A DNA stretch of 57,193 nucleotides from Candidatus Zixiibacteriota bacterium (GTDB lineage: Bacteria > Zixibacteria > MSB-5A5 > UBA10806). Of this stretch, positions 16,043 to 26,500 are shown piece by piece. The notes beneath the pieces were generated by a model that made no database searches, was not told where the DNA came from, and saw only the letters and a list, made by a program, of their open reading frames with translations. Location: positions 1 through 57,193 of the forward strand of contig JAHEDG010000015.1 of assembly GCA_024641335.1 (NCBI GenBank), read 5' to 3'. Position 1 is the stretch's first letter. Every line of letters begins with the position of its first letter. The position numbers and the translations under genes are program-made.

Positions 16043-19000
16043 ATGAAAATGGCCGGTTTGTTCGTAAAAAAAGGTATGAGGATTATCACGCTATCAATTT
16101 TTACGCTTATACCGGTTTTTTCGCCGATGGATATCCGGGCAGACGATACCTCCCCGCCATTGATACTGGAACATGCCGACCAGCTTTCTGGCGCCGGCGG
16201 AAACAGCGATATCTGGAATCTTCTTGGTAATGTCCATCTTTCGCACGAGGGCACCCATATCTACAGCCATCGGGCTACCTGGTACCGTAAAACTGGATTG
16301 GTCCAGTTCATCGATTCGGTCAGGGTCGTCGATACCGATAAAACCATTAACGCCCGTAGAGTCACCTATTTCCGCAGGGAGAAACGAGCCATAGCGGAGG
16401 GCAACGTACGGATCGAAGATACCGCCCGGGATATGCTCCTGCTTTGCGGAAAGGCGGATTATTTCAGGCAGTCCCGTCAGTTCCAGGCTATGGATGATCC
16501 GGTTCTTTTTCTGAATGTGTCCGACGATTCCTCCAAAATGAAAATCCAGTCCAAACGAATGGAATATTTCGCCGATCAAGCCAGGGGAACCGCTTACGAT
16601 TCTGTGGTTATTCGTAAGAGCAATATGACTGCCACAGGAGGCCGGGCCGATTTTCAAAGAGACCCCGAAGTCGCCATTCTTTATAACGATCCGGTTGTAA
16701 TCCAGGGAGAGAATCGCCTGGCCGGCGATACCATCTCCATTTTTACCCGCGAACGAGCCATCGAACGTCTGCTGGTCGAGGGCAACGCCAAAGCCTTTTA
16801 TCAAAATCAGCCGGATACCCTTTTGAGCGAATTCACCACCGCCGAGATTACAGGTAAAGAGCTGGAAGTGTTTTTCAAAGGCGATGAGATCGACAGGGCC
16901 ATTACACGCCGTAACGCTATCTCAGTTTATGTACCGGCGGTCACCGATACCCTGACCCGCGGAACAAACGTCGCTTCCGGCGATTCCATAATTCTATATT
17001 TCGATCGCGGGTCGATTCAAAGAGTCTTAATCTCCGGCGGAGCCGAGGGGAAATATATCGAGCCAAATATCGGGGCGGAGGAAAAAATCGTTTATGACAC
17101 CACCAAATATTCCGCCAGGCAGATCGATTACGATTTCAGCTTATCCAAAATTAGCCTCCTGAACAACGGTATGCTGGAATATCAGGACATGCTGCTGAAC
17201 GCCGGGGATATCGAGTATGATCTGAACGAAAAAATACTCTCGGCCCGCGGTATTAAGGACGATTCCACCGATGATGTCTGGGAGGAGCCGGTTCTTCAGC
17301 AGGGAGCCGATAAACTCTACGGTTCTCGCATGACCTATAATCTGGACACGGAGAAAGGCCAGGTTTCCACCGCCCGCACCAAATATGAGGGGGGATTTTA
17401 TTATGGAAAAGCCATCAGGCAAATATCTGAAGATGAGATGTTCGTATCCCAGGGGAATTACTCATCGTGCGATCAAGAAGAGGACACCCATTATCATTTT
17501 CAGAGCAGGCGGATGAAGATGATCAGCAAAGATAAGGTAGTGGCCAAACCGGTCATCCTTGTAATCGGCGAGCTTCCGGTTTTCGCGGTTCCGTATTATG
17601 TTTTTCCCATCAAAAAGGGCCGTCATTCCGGCTTCCTGCCCTTCGAGATAGGGAATTTCGAGCGTGGCGAACGGTTTATCAGGAATGTCGGGTATTACTG
17701 GGCCGCTTCCGAATACTGGGACCTGGAGACCGGTTTCGATTATTATGAAAGCCGCAGAATTATTCTCAACACCGGACTCAGATATAATCTGCTCTATCAC
17801 TTCAATGGAGGACTAAGATTCAACTATGCCAGGGAAACAAGCTGGGTTAATTACAAACATGTTGTCGAGCCGAGCTGGCGTTTGGATATGAATCACCACC
17901 AGGATGTTTCCCAGACCATAGTTCTGACAGCGTCAGGCGGTTTTGTCTCTGATAAAAGCTTCACTACGAAAAACGTCTACGATCTCGAGGAGCGTCTGAA
18001 TAGGACCGTTCGTTCGGATATCAGTATTAATAAGAAATGGCCGTCATCGGCCTCGTCGTTGGTTATTTCAGGAGGCCATACCTGGAATCTCGACACCGAT
18101 GTCCGAGAGGAGCGCTTGCCCAAATTTACATTTTCCAGATCCGCCTGGCAGTTGTTCCCAGCATCGTCCGGATCGAAAAAAAATAAGCGATTGAAGCCCT
18201 GGGAAGAACCGGTCGAACCGAAAACCAGATTTTACAACACTCTTAGCTTAAATATCAGTACATCGGGACAGAATATTAATAATCATATCATGGCCGCCGA
18301 CAGCTCATTTTACTGGCGGGGATATCAGACTCTACTCAGCCAGGCCGATTTGAGCGCCCCGCAGAATATTTTCGGCGTTTTGACATTGACCCCCGACGCC
18401 GATTTCACACATACTCTTTATCATTTGAACTGGAATACCGAGATCGAAAAAGACACTCTGGCAAATCTGAGGACAGACAGGCTTTTCACCCGCGAAACAT
18501 ACTCTTTGGGCCTTTCGGCCAGAACCGATCTTTATGGTATGGTTTATCCGAATATACTGGGTCTGACCGCCCTGCGTCATGTCGCAACCCCGAGCATCAC
18601 CTATCGCTTTAAACCGGATATTTTGAATAATGAAAAGTATCGCGATTACACGGGAATCGGAAACAGTTCCCGCCGATCAAAAACATTGTCATATTCGTTG
18701 AAAAACGTCTTTCAGGCCAAGTATCGCTCGGGCGAGACAGAGAAAAAAACCAATCTGTTCAACATGGATATAAGCGGAGCCTACGATTTTGTCCCGGAAA
18801 TCAAAAAGATAAAGGACGTAACCGTATATATGCGGGCTGACGCCATACCCATAATAAATCTGACCTATAATTCACAATATTCTTTTTATAATTTCGATGA
18901 CAGCCGACGGCCGCTGAACAACCCTCGTTTGGTCAACTCCACTATCGCCTCTTCGTTTAGAGGAAGTTTCAAGCCGGGGAAAACGTCCGAAAAGGGCGAA

Positions 19001-19414
19001 GATGAGCTCGAAGATGAATCGCGGAAAACAGATGAGATATGGGCCAAAGGTAAAGCCGGGGGCAAAGGCGTAAATATCTCGGAGATCGGGATAGAATATT
19101 CAGTCTCGCACAATTATACAATAACCAAAAGCGCAAGCGGAACAATCAAAAGCCAGTGGTTTAAGTTCGGACTTATCTTAACGCCCACAGTCGGCTGGGG
19201 CGTGGAATACGATTGTAATTATGATATGGAAAGCGACAGGATAAACTCTCAGGGATTGAACATCAAGCGAGATATGCATTGCTGGGAGGGATATCTCACA
19301 TGGATACCGTCGGGACCGGTGGCCGGATATTATGTCAGGATCAATATCAAATCGCTGCCCGATATCAAAATAGAGAAATCCGAGGGTGGAGTTGGAGGTA
19401 GATCTTTTAGATGA
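16043..19414 (+). CDS. lptD: LPS-assembly outer-membrane protein LptD (OstA)
   Basis: An 1123-residue LptD-type protein that inserts lipopolysaccharide into the outer leaflet. An N-terminal signal segment (RIITLSIFTLIPVFSPMDIRA) is followed by an unusually long OstA/LptA-like region (about 35-470) with repeated strands such as LLGNVHLSHEGTHIYSHRA, AEGNVRIED, VEGNAKAFY and TAEITGKELEVFF. From about residue 475 the LptD barrel domain begins (NYSSCDQEEDTHYHFQSRRM, PVFAVPYYVFPIKKGRHSGFLPFEIG). E. coli LptD is 784 residues, so the extra length is mainly N-terminal jelly roll. Three in-frame ATGs occur (16043, 16049, 16076); 16043 fits the upstream promoter, 16076 is the alternative. No lptE or lptA gene is adjacent. 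Confidence 0.92.
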   Translation: MKMAGLFVKKGMRIITLSIFTLIPVFSPMDIRADDTSPPLILEHADQLSGAGGNSDIWNLLGNVHLSHEGTHIYSHRATWYRKTGLVQFIDSVRVVDTDKTINARRVTYFRREKRAIAEGNVRIEDTARDMLLLCGKADYFRQSRQFQAMDDPVLFLNVSDDSSKMKIQSKRMEYFADQARGTAYDSVVIRKSNMTATGGRADFQRDPEVAILYNDPVVIQGENRLAGDTISIFTRERAIERLLVEGNAKAFYQNQPDTLLSEFTTAEITGKELEVFFKGDEIDRAITRRNAISVYVPAVTDTLTRGTNVASGDSIILYFDRGSIQRVLISGGAEGKYIEPNIGAEEKIVYDTTKYSARQIDYDFSLSKISLLNNGMLEYQDMLLNAGDIEYDLNEKILSARGIKDDSTDDVWEEPVLQQGADKLYGSRMTYNLDTEKGQVSTARTKYEGGFYYGKAIRQISEDEMFVSQGNYSSCDQEEDTHYHFQSRRMKMISKDKVVAKPVILVIGELPVFAVPYYVFPIKKGRHSGFLPFEIGNFERGERFIRNVGYYWAASEYWDLETGFDYYESRRIILNTGLRYNLLYHFNGGLRFNYARETSWVNYKHVVEPSWRLDMNHHQDVSQTIVLTASGGFVSDKSFTTKNVYDLEERLNRTVRSDISINKKWPSSASSLVISGGHTWNLDTDVREERLPKFTFSRSAWQLFPASSGSKKNKRLKPWEEPVEPKTRFYNTLSLNISTSGQNINNHIMAADSSFYWRGYQTLLSQADLSAPQNIFGVLTLTPDADFTHTLYHLNWNTEIEKDTLANLRTDRLFTRETYSLGLSARTDLYGMVYPNILGLTALRHVATPSITYRFKPDILNNEKYRDYTGIGNSSRRSKTLSYSLKNVFQAKYRSGETEKKTNLFNMDISGAYDFVPEIKKIKDVTVYMRADAIPIINLTYNSQYSFYNFDDSRRPLNNPRLVNSTIASSFRGSFKPGKTSEKGEDELEDESRKTDEIWAKGKAGGKGVNISEIGIEYSVSHNYTITKSASGTIKSQWFKFGLILTPTVGWGVEYDCNYDMESDRINSQGLNIKRDMHCWEGYLTWIPSGPVAGYYVRINIKSLPDIKIEKSEGGVGGRSFR

Positions 19415-19472
19415 TGTCCAAACTTCCGGGCTCTAGTAACGGAAGATTATTCCCGTGAATGTTAAAAAGCGG

Positions 19473-19501
19473 TTGACTTTCAGACATTATTTGGATAAAA
19501 A
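19473..19501 (+). promoter_or_regulatory. Possible promoter of the HU gene
   Basis: TTGACT (19473-19478), 17-nt spacer, TAAAAA (19496-19501). A start near 19508 would leave a leader of about 35 nt containing the AGAGGAAG ribosome site. Confidence 0.45.
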
Positions 19502-19543
19502 GAATCTGGAAATGTAAATTAAACAAATAAGCAAGAGGAAGTG

Positions 19544-19816
19544 ATGACAAAAGACGAATTGATCGACAAAATGGCCGATGAAGCCGGTATTACCAAAATT
19601 CAAGCCAGTCAGGCGATGAAATCTATTCTGGATAACATCACCGAAAGTCTTAAGAGCGGAAACAAAGTTGCCTTTTCCGGTTTCGGTACATTCGATGTCT
19701 CCAGACGCAAGGCTCGTGTGGGACGAAACCCACAGACCGGCGAGTCCATTAACATTCCCGAATTGAACGTTCCCAAATTCAAAGCGGGAAAATCGCTTAA
19801 GGACGCGCTTAGATAA
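19544..19816 (+). CDS. HU-family nucleoid DNA-binding protein
   Basis: A 90-residue protein with the complete HU/IHF fold: an N-terminal helical pair (MTKDELIDKMADEAGITKIQASQAM), GNKVAFSGFGTFDVSRRKAR and the DNA-inserting arm GRNPQTGESINIPELNVPKFKAGKSLKDAL, with the Pro at the arm tip conserved. ATG 19544 is preferred over GTG 19541 because AGAGGAAG then has better spacing. It bends and compacts DNA in the nucleoid. It has its own promoter-like sequence and a strong terminator, so it is monocistronic. HU or an IHF-like subunit cannot be distinguished by eye. Confidence 0.96.
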   Translation: MTKDELIDKMADEAGITKIQASQAMKSILDNITESLKSGNKVAFSGFGTFDVSRRKARVGRNPQTGESINIPELNVPKFKAGKSLKDALR

Positions 19817-19837
19817 AGACCAGCATGTTCTTCTAAG

Positions 19838-19864
19838 AGCCCCGCGAAATCGGGGCTTTTTTTA
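19838..19864 (+). terminator. Rho-independent terminator of the HU gene
   Basis: AGCCCCG (19838-19844) pairs with CGGGGCT (19851-19857) around CGAAAT, followed by seven T residues. The next promoter-like sequence starts right after the T-tract. Confidence 0.9.
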
Positions 19865-19894
19865 TGGACATATGCCTTTGAATTTCTTTACAAT
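19865..19894 (+). promoter_or_regulatory. Possible promoter giving a leaderless mRNA for the AsmA-like operon
   Basis: TGGACA (19865-19870), 18-nt spacer, TACAAT (19889-19894). Both boxes match the consensus at 5 of 6 positions. The -10 box ends 6 nt before ATG 19901 and no Shine-Dalgarno lies between. Confidence 0.5.
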
Positions 19895-19900
19895 TCGATT

Positions 19901-22900
19901 ATGGCCAAAACCCTGAAAATAGTCTCCGCTGCGGCGGCATTGTTTTTTCTGACTATTATACTGTTAGCGCTGGCGGCCAGACTGTATTTCAGCGATACCC
20001 GAATAAAAGGGCTCTTGGAAAATTACGCCGGTCAGTCGCTGGATAGCCGTGCGACTATCGATTCTCTGACGATAAACGGTTGGCTGGATCTGGATATTCG
20101 CGATCTCAAAATCTCCGAAAAGAATACCGGCACGCCCTGGCTGGTCATTGAAGATCTGCGGATGAGTTTCGATCCCTTTGCGCTCCTCTCAGCGAGGTTA
20201 TCGATCGATGAGCTGATAGTCTCTCGCGGGTTTCTTGATTACTCGAAAATTCCGGCTGTCGGATCGGGAGAATCTGAAACTGCTGAAACTGATTCGGGGC
20301 TTAAGACACCGCTCGATATTACCCTGAACCGCTGCCGGGTGAACGATTTCGAAATCACCGGCCCCGAAGCCGATTTCGCCGTCAATATCGATATAGCTGG
20401 TTTCGAATTCTCTGATCTGAATGATTTCTCCTCGAGTTTCGGGATCATAATAAAAGACGGCCTGATTCACTATCTATCCGACTCATTGCGGGCGGACGGT
20501 TCTTTCGAGTTCGACCTTACCGGCCATATCGCTTCCGAAGGAAAGACCGAACAGAAATTGAGCTTATCGCTTCGCGATCTAATGATTTCAATTGGAGATA
20601 CATATCCTGTCGGTGATATCGACCTTGCCTCCGAGATCTCCGCCGATATAGCCGAAAAATCGATCGCCATCAATAACCTGCGGATCGATTTTGATAATAC
20701 CAAGTTGATCGAGTTCTCCGGGCTCGTCGATCTAAAAGAGCCCCCGAAGCTAGATCTTAAGGCTCGCGAAGCAGACTGGAAACTCGCCAAATTCGATAGG
20801 CTCGTCAAGCAATGGGGCATCCCGCTCGATCTTCGCGGAGATCTCTCCCTGGAGGAGGCTGAAATCAGGGTTACGCCATCCGCCGTTTCATACGATTTTA
20901 CTCTGGCTCTCTCGAATATAGAAACAGGATACTCCGATCAAATCAGAATCGATGGCATCAACGGCAGGATATTTTCAAGCGGAGATATGGGAGAGATTAT
21001 TTTCGGCAGTTCCCTGGATATCGATTCGGTGACAGGCACAAAGGCCGACGGTTCGGTTGTCCGGCTGCGGAAAATCTCGACAGCGATCGAAACCGAAATT
21101 ACCGATGCCGATTTTAATTTCAATATCACTTCCGGCATATCGGATTTTATGGGCGGAGCTTTCGATCTTTCGGCTTTCAGCCAGAATTCTCGGGTGCAGG
21201 GAGAGCTGAAAGCGGCTAATTTGGATTTGGCCGAGATATCTTCCCGGGTCGCCGGACGAAATGATACTTCGGTTTTCGGAATCTTCAATCTGACCGTCGA
21301 TTTATCCGGAGTCCTCGATTCGATCAACGCCCGGATATCGGCCAGGGCGGACGGCATGCGAATTGTCGAGGATAGCGATACGCTCAGTCTGGGAACCCAG
21401 AATTTTACCATGTCCGCCATTACGATTATTAGAAATGGATTTATCGATTCAAAAGCCGACTACCGGGCCGGGGATGTGATCGTCGGAAAAGCGTCGGTAA
21501 ACCTGCCTATACAGACCAGCAGCCGGGATAGTCTGGTTTTTTCCTTCGATTTGGATATCGATAACGCCCTGATTCCCGGGTATTTGCCTCCCTCGCTGAT
21601 CTCCGCCGTGGGGGCCCTGGATCTTTCAGGCCAAAGCGCTTTGTCCGGACGCTTCGCCAGCTCGACTGACAGCGTCAGCTTCAGAGGAACATCCAGCCTG
21701 ACAATCAAACCGACCGATATTCTGATAGAGGATTTTCAGAGCCTGTTTTCCAATCTGGTAGGAATTTCGGAAGTGAAGATCGATGAAAAAGGGGTATCTA
21801 TCTCATCCAATAACGATATCGGTGAGCTCTACGCGGAAAACTATTCGGATATTACCTTCCCCATGGTCAATTTCTCCGGCGAGATCATCTCGAGTTCGGA
21901 TACCACCTGGCGTCTGACCAATGCCATGATAATGATACCATCGATAAAAACTTCAGTAGCGGCCGTTGGGGAGATAGGGTATTCTCAAAATGTGCCGTTT
22001 TCGAATATAACGCTTCATATCGGTTTTGAATCGCCTGATCCGGTACGATTAGCGAAAGAAATTACTATTGACGGGGCGTTTCAGGCCGATCTCAATCTGG
22101 CGCAAACCGGCGATTTATTGAGTATCTCCGGCGGATTTGATCCTTATAACGTAAATATCGTAATGCTCGAAGAATATCGGGTACGGGGGATCAGCGGCCA
22201 CCTGCCGATCAGGGGGGAATTCAATCTTGCCGAATCGCTTTTTGTCGGGACGTCGGACCCCGCGGATATTATCAGCTCGAGATATATCCGGGAACGGTCC
22301 TCAGGCACGGCGTCAGAATTGACCGGACAGATCGATATTCAGAAGATCCTGGCCGGCCCGATAGTCGTCTCCGAAATCGGAGTGGATATAGCTTTCGAAA
22401 ACGGAGTATTGCGGATTCCTGATTTTTCAGGGACACTTCTCGGAGGGAATTTCTCCGGTCAGATTTTGGCTGATTTTGGGAATGTCAACCTGATGAGAGA
22501 GTTTCCGGACTACGAAAAATTAAAATACCGTTTCGCCATAGAGATGACCGGGCTCGATTTCAATCGGCTGGTCAACCAATTCGGGCCGTATGAAAAGAAA
22601 GCCGAATTCAGCGCTGATGCCTCATTTGCCGGAAGAGGGATAATCGCGAAAGGAGAAAATTTCACCATCGACGGGAATTTCCATATCTCCGAGATGGGCT
22701 CCGACGTGGCCAACAGGATTCTGGATGTTCTCGATCCGGATAATCAAAACCCCGGCGTTACTCAGACCAGATCGCTAATGAACAGAAAATTCCTCGGCAT
22801 CATCGATTTGAGCTATCGGCCGGATAATTTTTCATTCGAATTGAAGCACGGTTCGGTATATCCCCGGTTGTTCATGGATCAGCCGTTTTTCGCCGAGGCC

Positions 22901-22990
22901 ATTCCTATCATAAGAATACCCATGCCCATCGAATACGGGCGAATTCCTTTGAAGACAATACTCAATGCCGTAAAGGAGACGTCATGGTAA
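19901..22990 (+). CDS. AsmA/YdbH-like intermembrane lipid-transport protein
   Basis: A 1029-residue protein with one N-terminal membrane helix (LKIVSAAAALFFLTIILLALAARLYF) followed by a long periplasmic stretch of amphipathic beta strands, beginning with the typical GLLENYAGQSLDSRATIDSL / NGWLDLDIRDLKI pattern of AsmA-family proteins. The C-terminal end (SYRPDNFSFELKHGSVYPR, PIPIIRIP-like segment, PIEYGRIPLKTIL) resembles the YdbH branch. AsmA-family proteins form hydrophobic grooves bridging inner and outer membranes. The next gene overlaps its stop codon by 7 nt and encodes a DUF1318 lipoprotein; in E. coli YdbH works with YnbE and YdbL, so the context supports the YdbH assignment. Homology at family level is good, the specific subfamily is inference. 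Confidence 0.82.
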   Translation: MAKTLKIVSAAAALFFLTIILLALAARLYFSDTRIKGLLENYAGQSLDSRATIDSLTINGWLDLDIRDLKISEKNTGTPWLVIEDLRMSFDPFALLSARLSIDELIVSRGFLDYSKIPAVGSGESETAETDSGLKTPLDITLNRCRVNDFEITGPEADFAVNIDIAGFEFSDLNDFSSSFGIIIKDGLIHYLSDSLRADGSFEFDLTGHIASEGKTEQKLSLSLRDLMISIGDTYPVGDIDLASEISADIAEKSIAINNLRIDFDNTKLIEFSGLVDLKEPPKLDLKAREADWKLAKFDRLVKQWGIPLDLRGDLSLEEAEIRVTPSAVSYDFTLALSNIETGYSDQIRIDGINGRIFSSGDMGEIIFGSSLDIDSVTGTKADGSVVRLRKISTAIETEITDADFNFNITSGISDFMGGAFDLSAFSQNSRVQGELKAANLDLAEISSRVAGRNDTSVFGIFNLTVDLSGVLDSINARISARADGMRIVEDSDTLSLGTQNFTMSAITIIRNGFIDSKADYRAGDVIVGKASVNLPIQTSSRDSLVFSFDLDIDNALIPGYLPPSLISAVGALDLSGQSALSGRFASSTDSVSFRGTSSLTIKPTDILIEDFQSLFSNLVGISEVKIDEKGVSISSNNDIGELYAENYSDITFPMVNFSGEIISSSDTTWRLTNAMIMIPSIKTSVAAVGEIGYSQNVPFSNITLHIGFESPDPVRLAKEITIDGAFQADLNLAQTGDLLSISGGFDPYNVNIVMLEEYRVRGISGHLPIRGEFNLAESLFVGTSDPADIISSRYIRERSSGTASELTGQIDIQKILAGPIVVSEIGVDIAFENGVLRIPDFSGTLLGGNFSGQILADFGNVNLMREFPDYEKLKYRFAIEMTGLDFNRLVNQFGPYEKKAEFSADASFAGRGIIAKGENFTIDGNFHISEMGSDVANRILDVLDPDNQNPGVTQTRSLMNRKFLGIIDLSYRPDNFSFELKHGSVYPRLFMDQPFFAEAIPIIRIPMPIEYGRIPLKTILNAVKETSW

Positions 22991-23556
22991 GATATGGATT
23001 ATCGTTGTGTTTGCTTGCCGGAACGTTAACAGCGGGCTGCACTATCAAACCGCCTGAAGTTCATGTTACATCCGATAAAACAGCGTTGGAGTATCAGCTC
23101 TTCGGCCAACAGGGGAAACTCTCCGACGATCCGGCGACAACGGCATCGGTCTGGGCGCTCTACTCGATGTCCGATTATGAATCCGGGCAGCTGGATGATC
23201 TTATGTCCTTCCACGAAGAATATTATAAGCGAAAAATAATGCTGGCCCAGATTCGCCGCAAAACCACGCGTGAAAATATCGACGAGCTTAAGCGCTATGG
23301 GCTGCTGGGAGAGCGATCCGACGGCCGAATTCGGGCCATGTCAGATACTTTGAAACAGGCCGATGAATTGTCCCGGATTGTTACCGCCGAAAATAACGAC
23401 CGCGAGATTATCTGGGAGTTCTACGCCAGAACCCATGGCCTCAATAGTGATGAAGAACTGGAATCGCTGAAAACGGATTTTGCGGGTATCATGGCCAGGC
23501 TTTCGCCTTCCGGTACATGGATAGAAGATAAAGAAGGGAAATGGTATCAGAAATAG
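22984..23556 (+). CDS. Lipoprotein combining YnbE-like and YdbL-like (DUF1318) parts
   Basis: A 190-residue lipoprotein. The signal peptide ends in a lipobox, LTAGC, with Cys19. Directly after it, CTIKPPEVHVTSDKTALEYQL resembles the short outer-membrane lipoprotein YnbE (CTPRIEV...). The C-terminal half (about 85-190) ends in LSPSGTWIEDKEGKWYQK, like the conserved end of YdbL/DUF1318 proteins (PGEYVRGINGKWLRK). In E. coli YdbH, YnbE and YdbL are separate proteins that together maintain outer-membrane lipid balance; here the last two appear to be one polypeptide. The ATG overlaps the stop of the AsmA-like gene (ATGGTAA). The next gene starts on the base after its stop codon, which implies tight co-translation. 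Confidence 0.75.
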   Translation: MVRYGLSLCLLAGTLTAGCTIKPPEVHVTSDKTALEYQLFGQQGKLSDDPATTASVWALYSMSDYESGQLDDLMSFHEEYYKRKIMLAQIRRKTTRENIDELKRYGLLGERSDGRIRAMSDTLKQADELSRIVTAENNDREIIWEFYARTHGLNSDEELESLKTDFAGIMARLSPSGTWIEDKEGKWYQK

Positions 23557-26500
23557 ATGAGATTGATTAAAATTATATCTATCGCAGCCTTTCTGTTCCC
23601 GATTGGCCTTTCCGGAGCATTCGCCGCGGCGTTAAATTTACCCGAGCCGGTTACTCTGGGGCCGGGCATCGAATATGATCCCGCGATATCGCCCGATGGC
23701 AAATTGCTGGCCTATTGCTCGAATGCCGGCGGGAATGAGGATATATGGATAATGAACCTGTCGAATAATACCCGATGGAAAATGACCGATCACACAGCCG
23801 CCGATTATTCTCCGGGTTTTGTAGGCAATGATAAAATAGCGTTTGTATCGAGAAGGGAGAGCGGCGGCGGCGCTATTTACATATCGAATATCGATGGAAG
23901 CGATATCAAAAAAATCATCGGAGGTCAGGGATATTTCGACCGGCCGGCCTGCTCGCCGGATAAAAAATGGATAGCTTATGTTCACGCCGATCGGGGAGAA
24001 TCTCCCAGGCTGATGATTTATAATTCGAAAACCAAACATCAATTGCCCGGTCCGGCGGGTATTGCCCCCATCTTCTCACGATCAGGAGACAGCCTGATAT
24101 TCATCGCCGACAGGTACAACCGAAACTCCTTTTCCACTCTGGCTGTCTACAACCTTAAAGATTCATCGGTGACTTATCCCGATACCGGACCCGGTGTGGA
24201 TGCCGAGCCCTGTTACGATCCCGCGGGCAAAAAAGTGATTTTTATTAAATATCCCGGCGATACCAATAATGACGGGACAATCACGACCTTGGATGACCCT
24301 GTGCTGATGATATATGATCTTTCAGCCAATACAAAGCGGATAATTTATCCGGGGCTCCGGTTTTTCGATATCTCGGTCTCCTCGAATGGCGCGATTTACG
24401 CCGAGAAAGATGACGGGAATATTTTCAGATTGTCAGTAAATGGCGTAATGAACGAAGAGTGGGACGACAATCGAAATATGGTATCCTTCGATTCTCTCGT
24501 TTTCCATGCGGAGTCGTTCGATGATTCGATCATGGCCGCGGCTGTCGGTTACGATATCTTTCTTCTGACCGGTTCGGAGAATCTGGAGACGCTTATTAAA
24601 TCAGCCGAAATATATACTGGCTTGAAGATGTACCATTTGGCGGGATATCTGCTGGATGCCGCGAATATCGAACAACCATCGGCGGATAATTATAAAGTCG
24701 ATCTGGAGAAAGGGAAATTGGCTTTCAAGGAAATGAAGGAAAGATCCCTGCATAAGGCCTGGTATGATATTTACCGTCTTTGCCGCCATTACCAGCGTAA
24801 TCCCGATATTCCCCCCGATCTGGCTAAGGAAGCCTGTTTATTTGGTATGGAAGCCTGTTTTGCGGCCGCGAAATACGCCGAGGGGGATTCTCTGGCCGCT
24901 GACGGTCTCCAGAGATTCGCTGATGATACCCTGTTTTCGGCCCGTGTCCGGCGATGGAATCTGATGTACACTCTAGCGTCCTACGCCGGAGATCCGGCGG
25001 ACCTGACTCCCCTGTTTATCGAATATTCGGATAGTTATTCCGAATATCCGTTTCTATGCGATTCGGCGGCTATCGATTTGATTTCGCGTACCCGCCGTTA
25101 CGATACCGATATGTCGATAACCGCGTTGGGAAATATAAGATCCGAGGGAATATCTTCGAGGCCGATTGTCATCCGGTCTTTGATCGAGCAGGCGTCGAGG
25201 CTCCGCGCGGCAGGACGTAATTCTCTGGCCGAACTGATATATCAGGAGATACTTGAAGAATTTACTGATATTCCGCAATTAAGATATGAGGTGTTTGTGG
25301 AATTAGGGGATATCTCCCTGGCGGCCGGAAGGATCGTTCCGGCGCGAGCTTACCTTGATTCGGCGGCCGCGTATCTCGGCACGGTTAATGATTATGGCAA
25401 AGTAGGCCGTTTCAAGAGAAATTACGCGTCATTGTACGCCTTTCTCGGGCAAAATAGTATCGATAGCAATTCGGTCAGGGCGGAGCAGTTATTCCGGATA
25501 TCATTGAAATACTATTCGGATAATTATTATGCCTTATGGGGACTCGCCGAAAGCATGGCCCGGCAAAAAAAATGGGACCGTTGGAACAATGCCGACGAAT
25601 TGTTGCCGTCGAATGTCCAGAAGGAGTATTTTGCCGCCCTGAAATATATCACCGCATTCGAATTTAACCATGACCGGAAGGATCTGCGATCCGCCAGAGT
25701 TCATTTGCTTTCTGCCATCGAGATCGACCCCCGGTATCCGCCGCCATATTTGAGTATCGGATATGTTGATTGTCTTTTGGAGAATCTGCAAAAAAAGCCG
25801 GGAAAGTATTTTGAGGAATCTATCGAACTCTCGCTGCAGGGCATGGCGGCCGCTAAAGGCAGCCGGTATCTCGAATCCGGGTTTTATATAAACCTGGCCG
25901 AAGCTAATTACGGCCTGGAGCAGTATGAGGACTCTTATTATTATTTTATCCGAGCCCTTGAATCGGACTCAACTGCGAGTGCCGATATGTTATTCGCCGG
26001 TCATTTGGCCGAAACGGCCTTTCAGCTCGATAGTCTGAAACAATCCCTGCGGTATTTCTCCGAATTGTACGACCGGGCATTATCCCAGGCCGACGAATCT
26101 TCGAGAGCCAGCCACGCTCTCAAGCTGGGCACGATCTGCTATCTTTCAGGAGAACATGATAAGTCGATAGAATATTACTCTATTGCCGAACCGTACTATT
26201 TATCGATCGGCGAACTGACGACGGTCGCCAATATCTATAAAGCCCGGGCTCTCGGTTTCAGGGCGATCGGCGAATACAGGCATGCGGCGGAATTGGCCCG
26301 CAAAAGCCTGGACCTGCTGACCAAAACAAAGCGAATAAAATCTCCATACGATAACCGGGTCAAATTTATAGTCTGGCCGTTCGGATGGGAGATACCTCTC
26401 TTGAGCATGCCCCCTCTGACCTTCGGCGGATCGATATATCCGCGAGGCTTAACCGCCCCGGCAGAGGATGCTTTTCTGTACTCGCTGATGGACAGGACAT

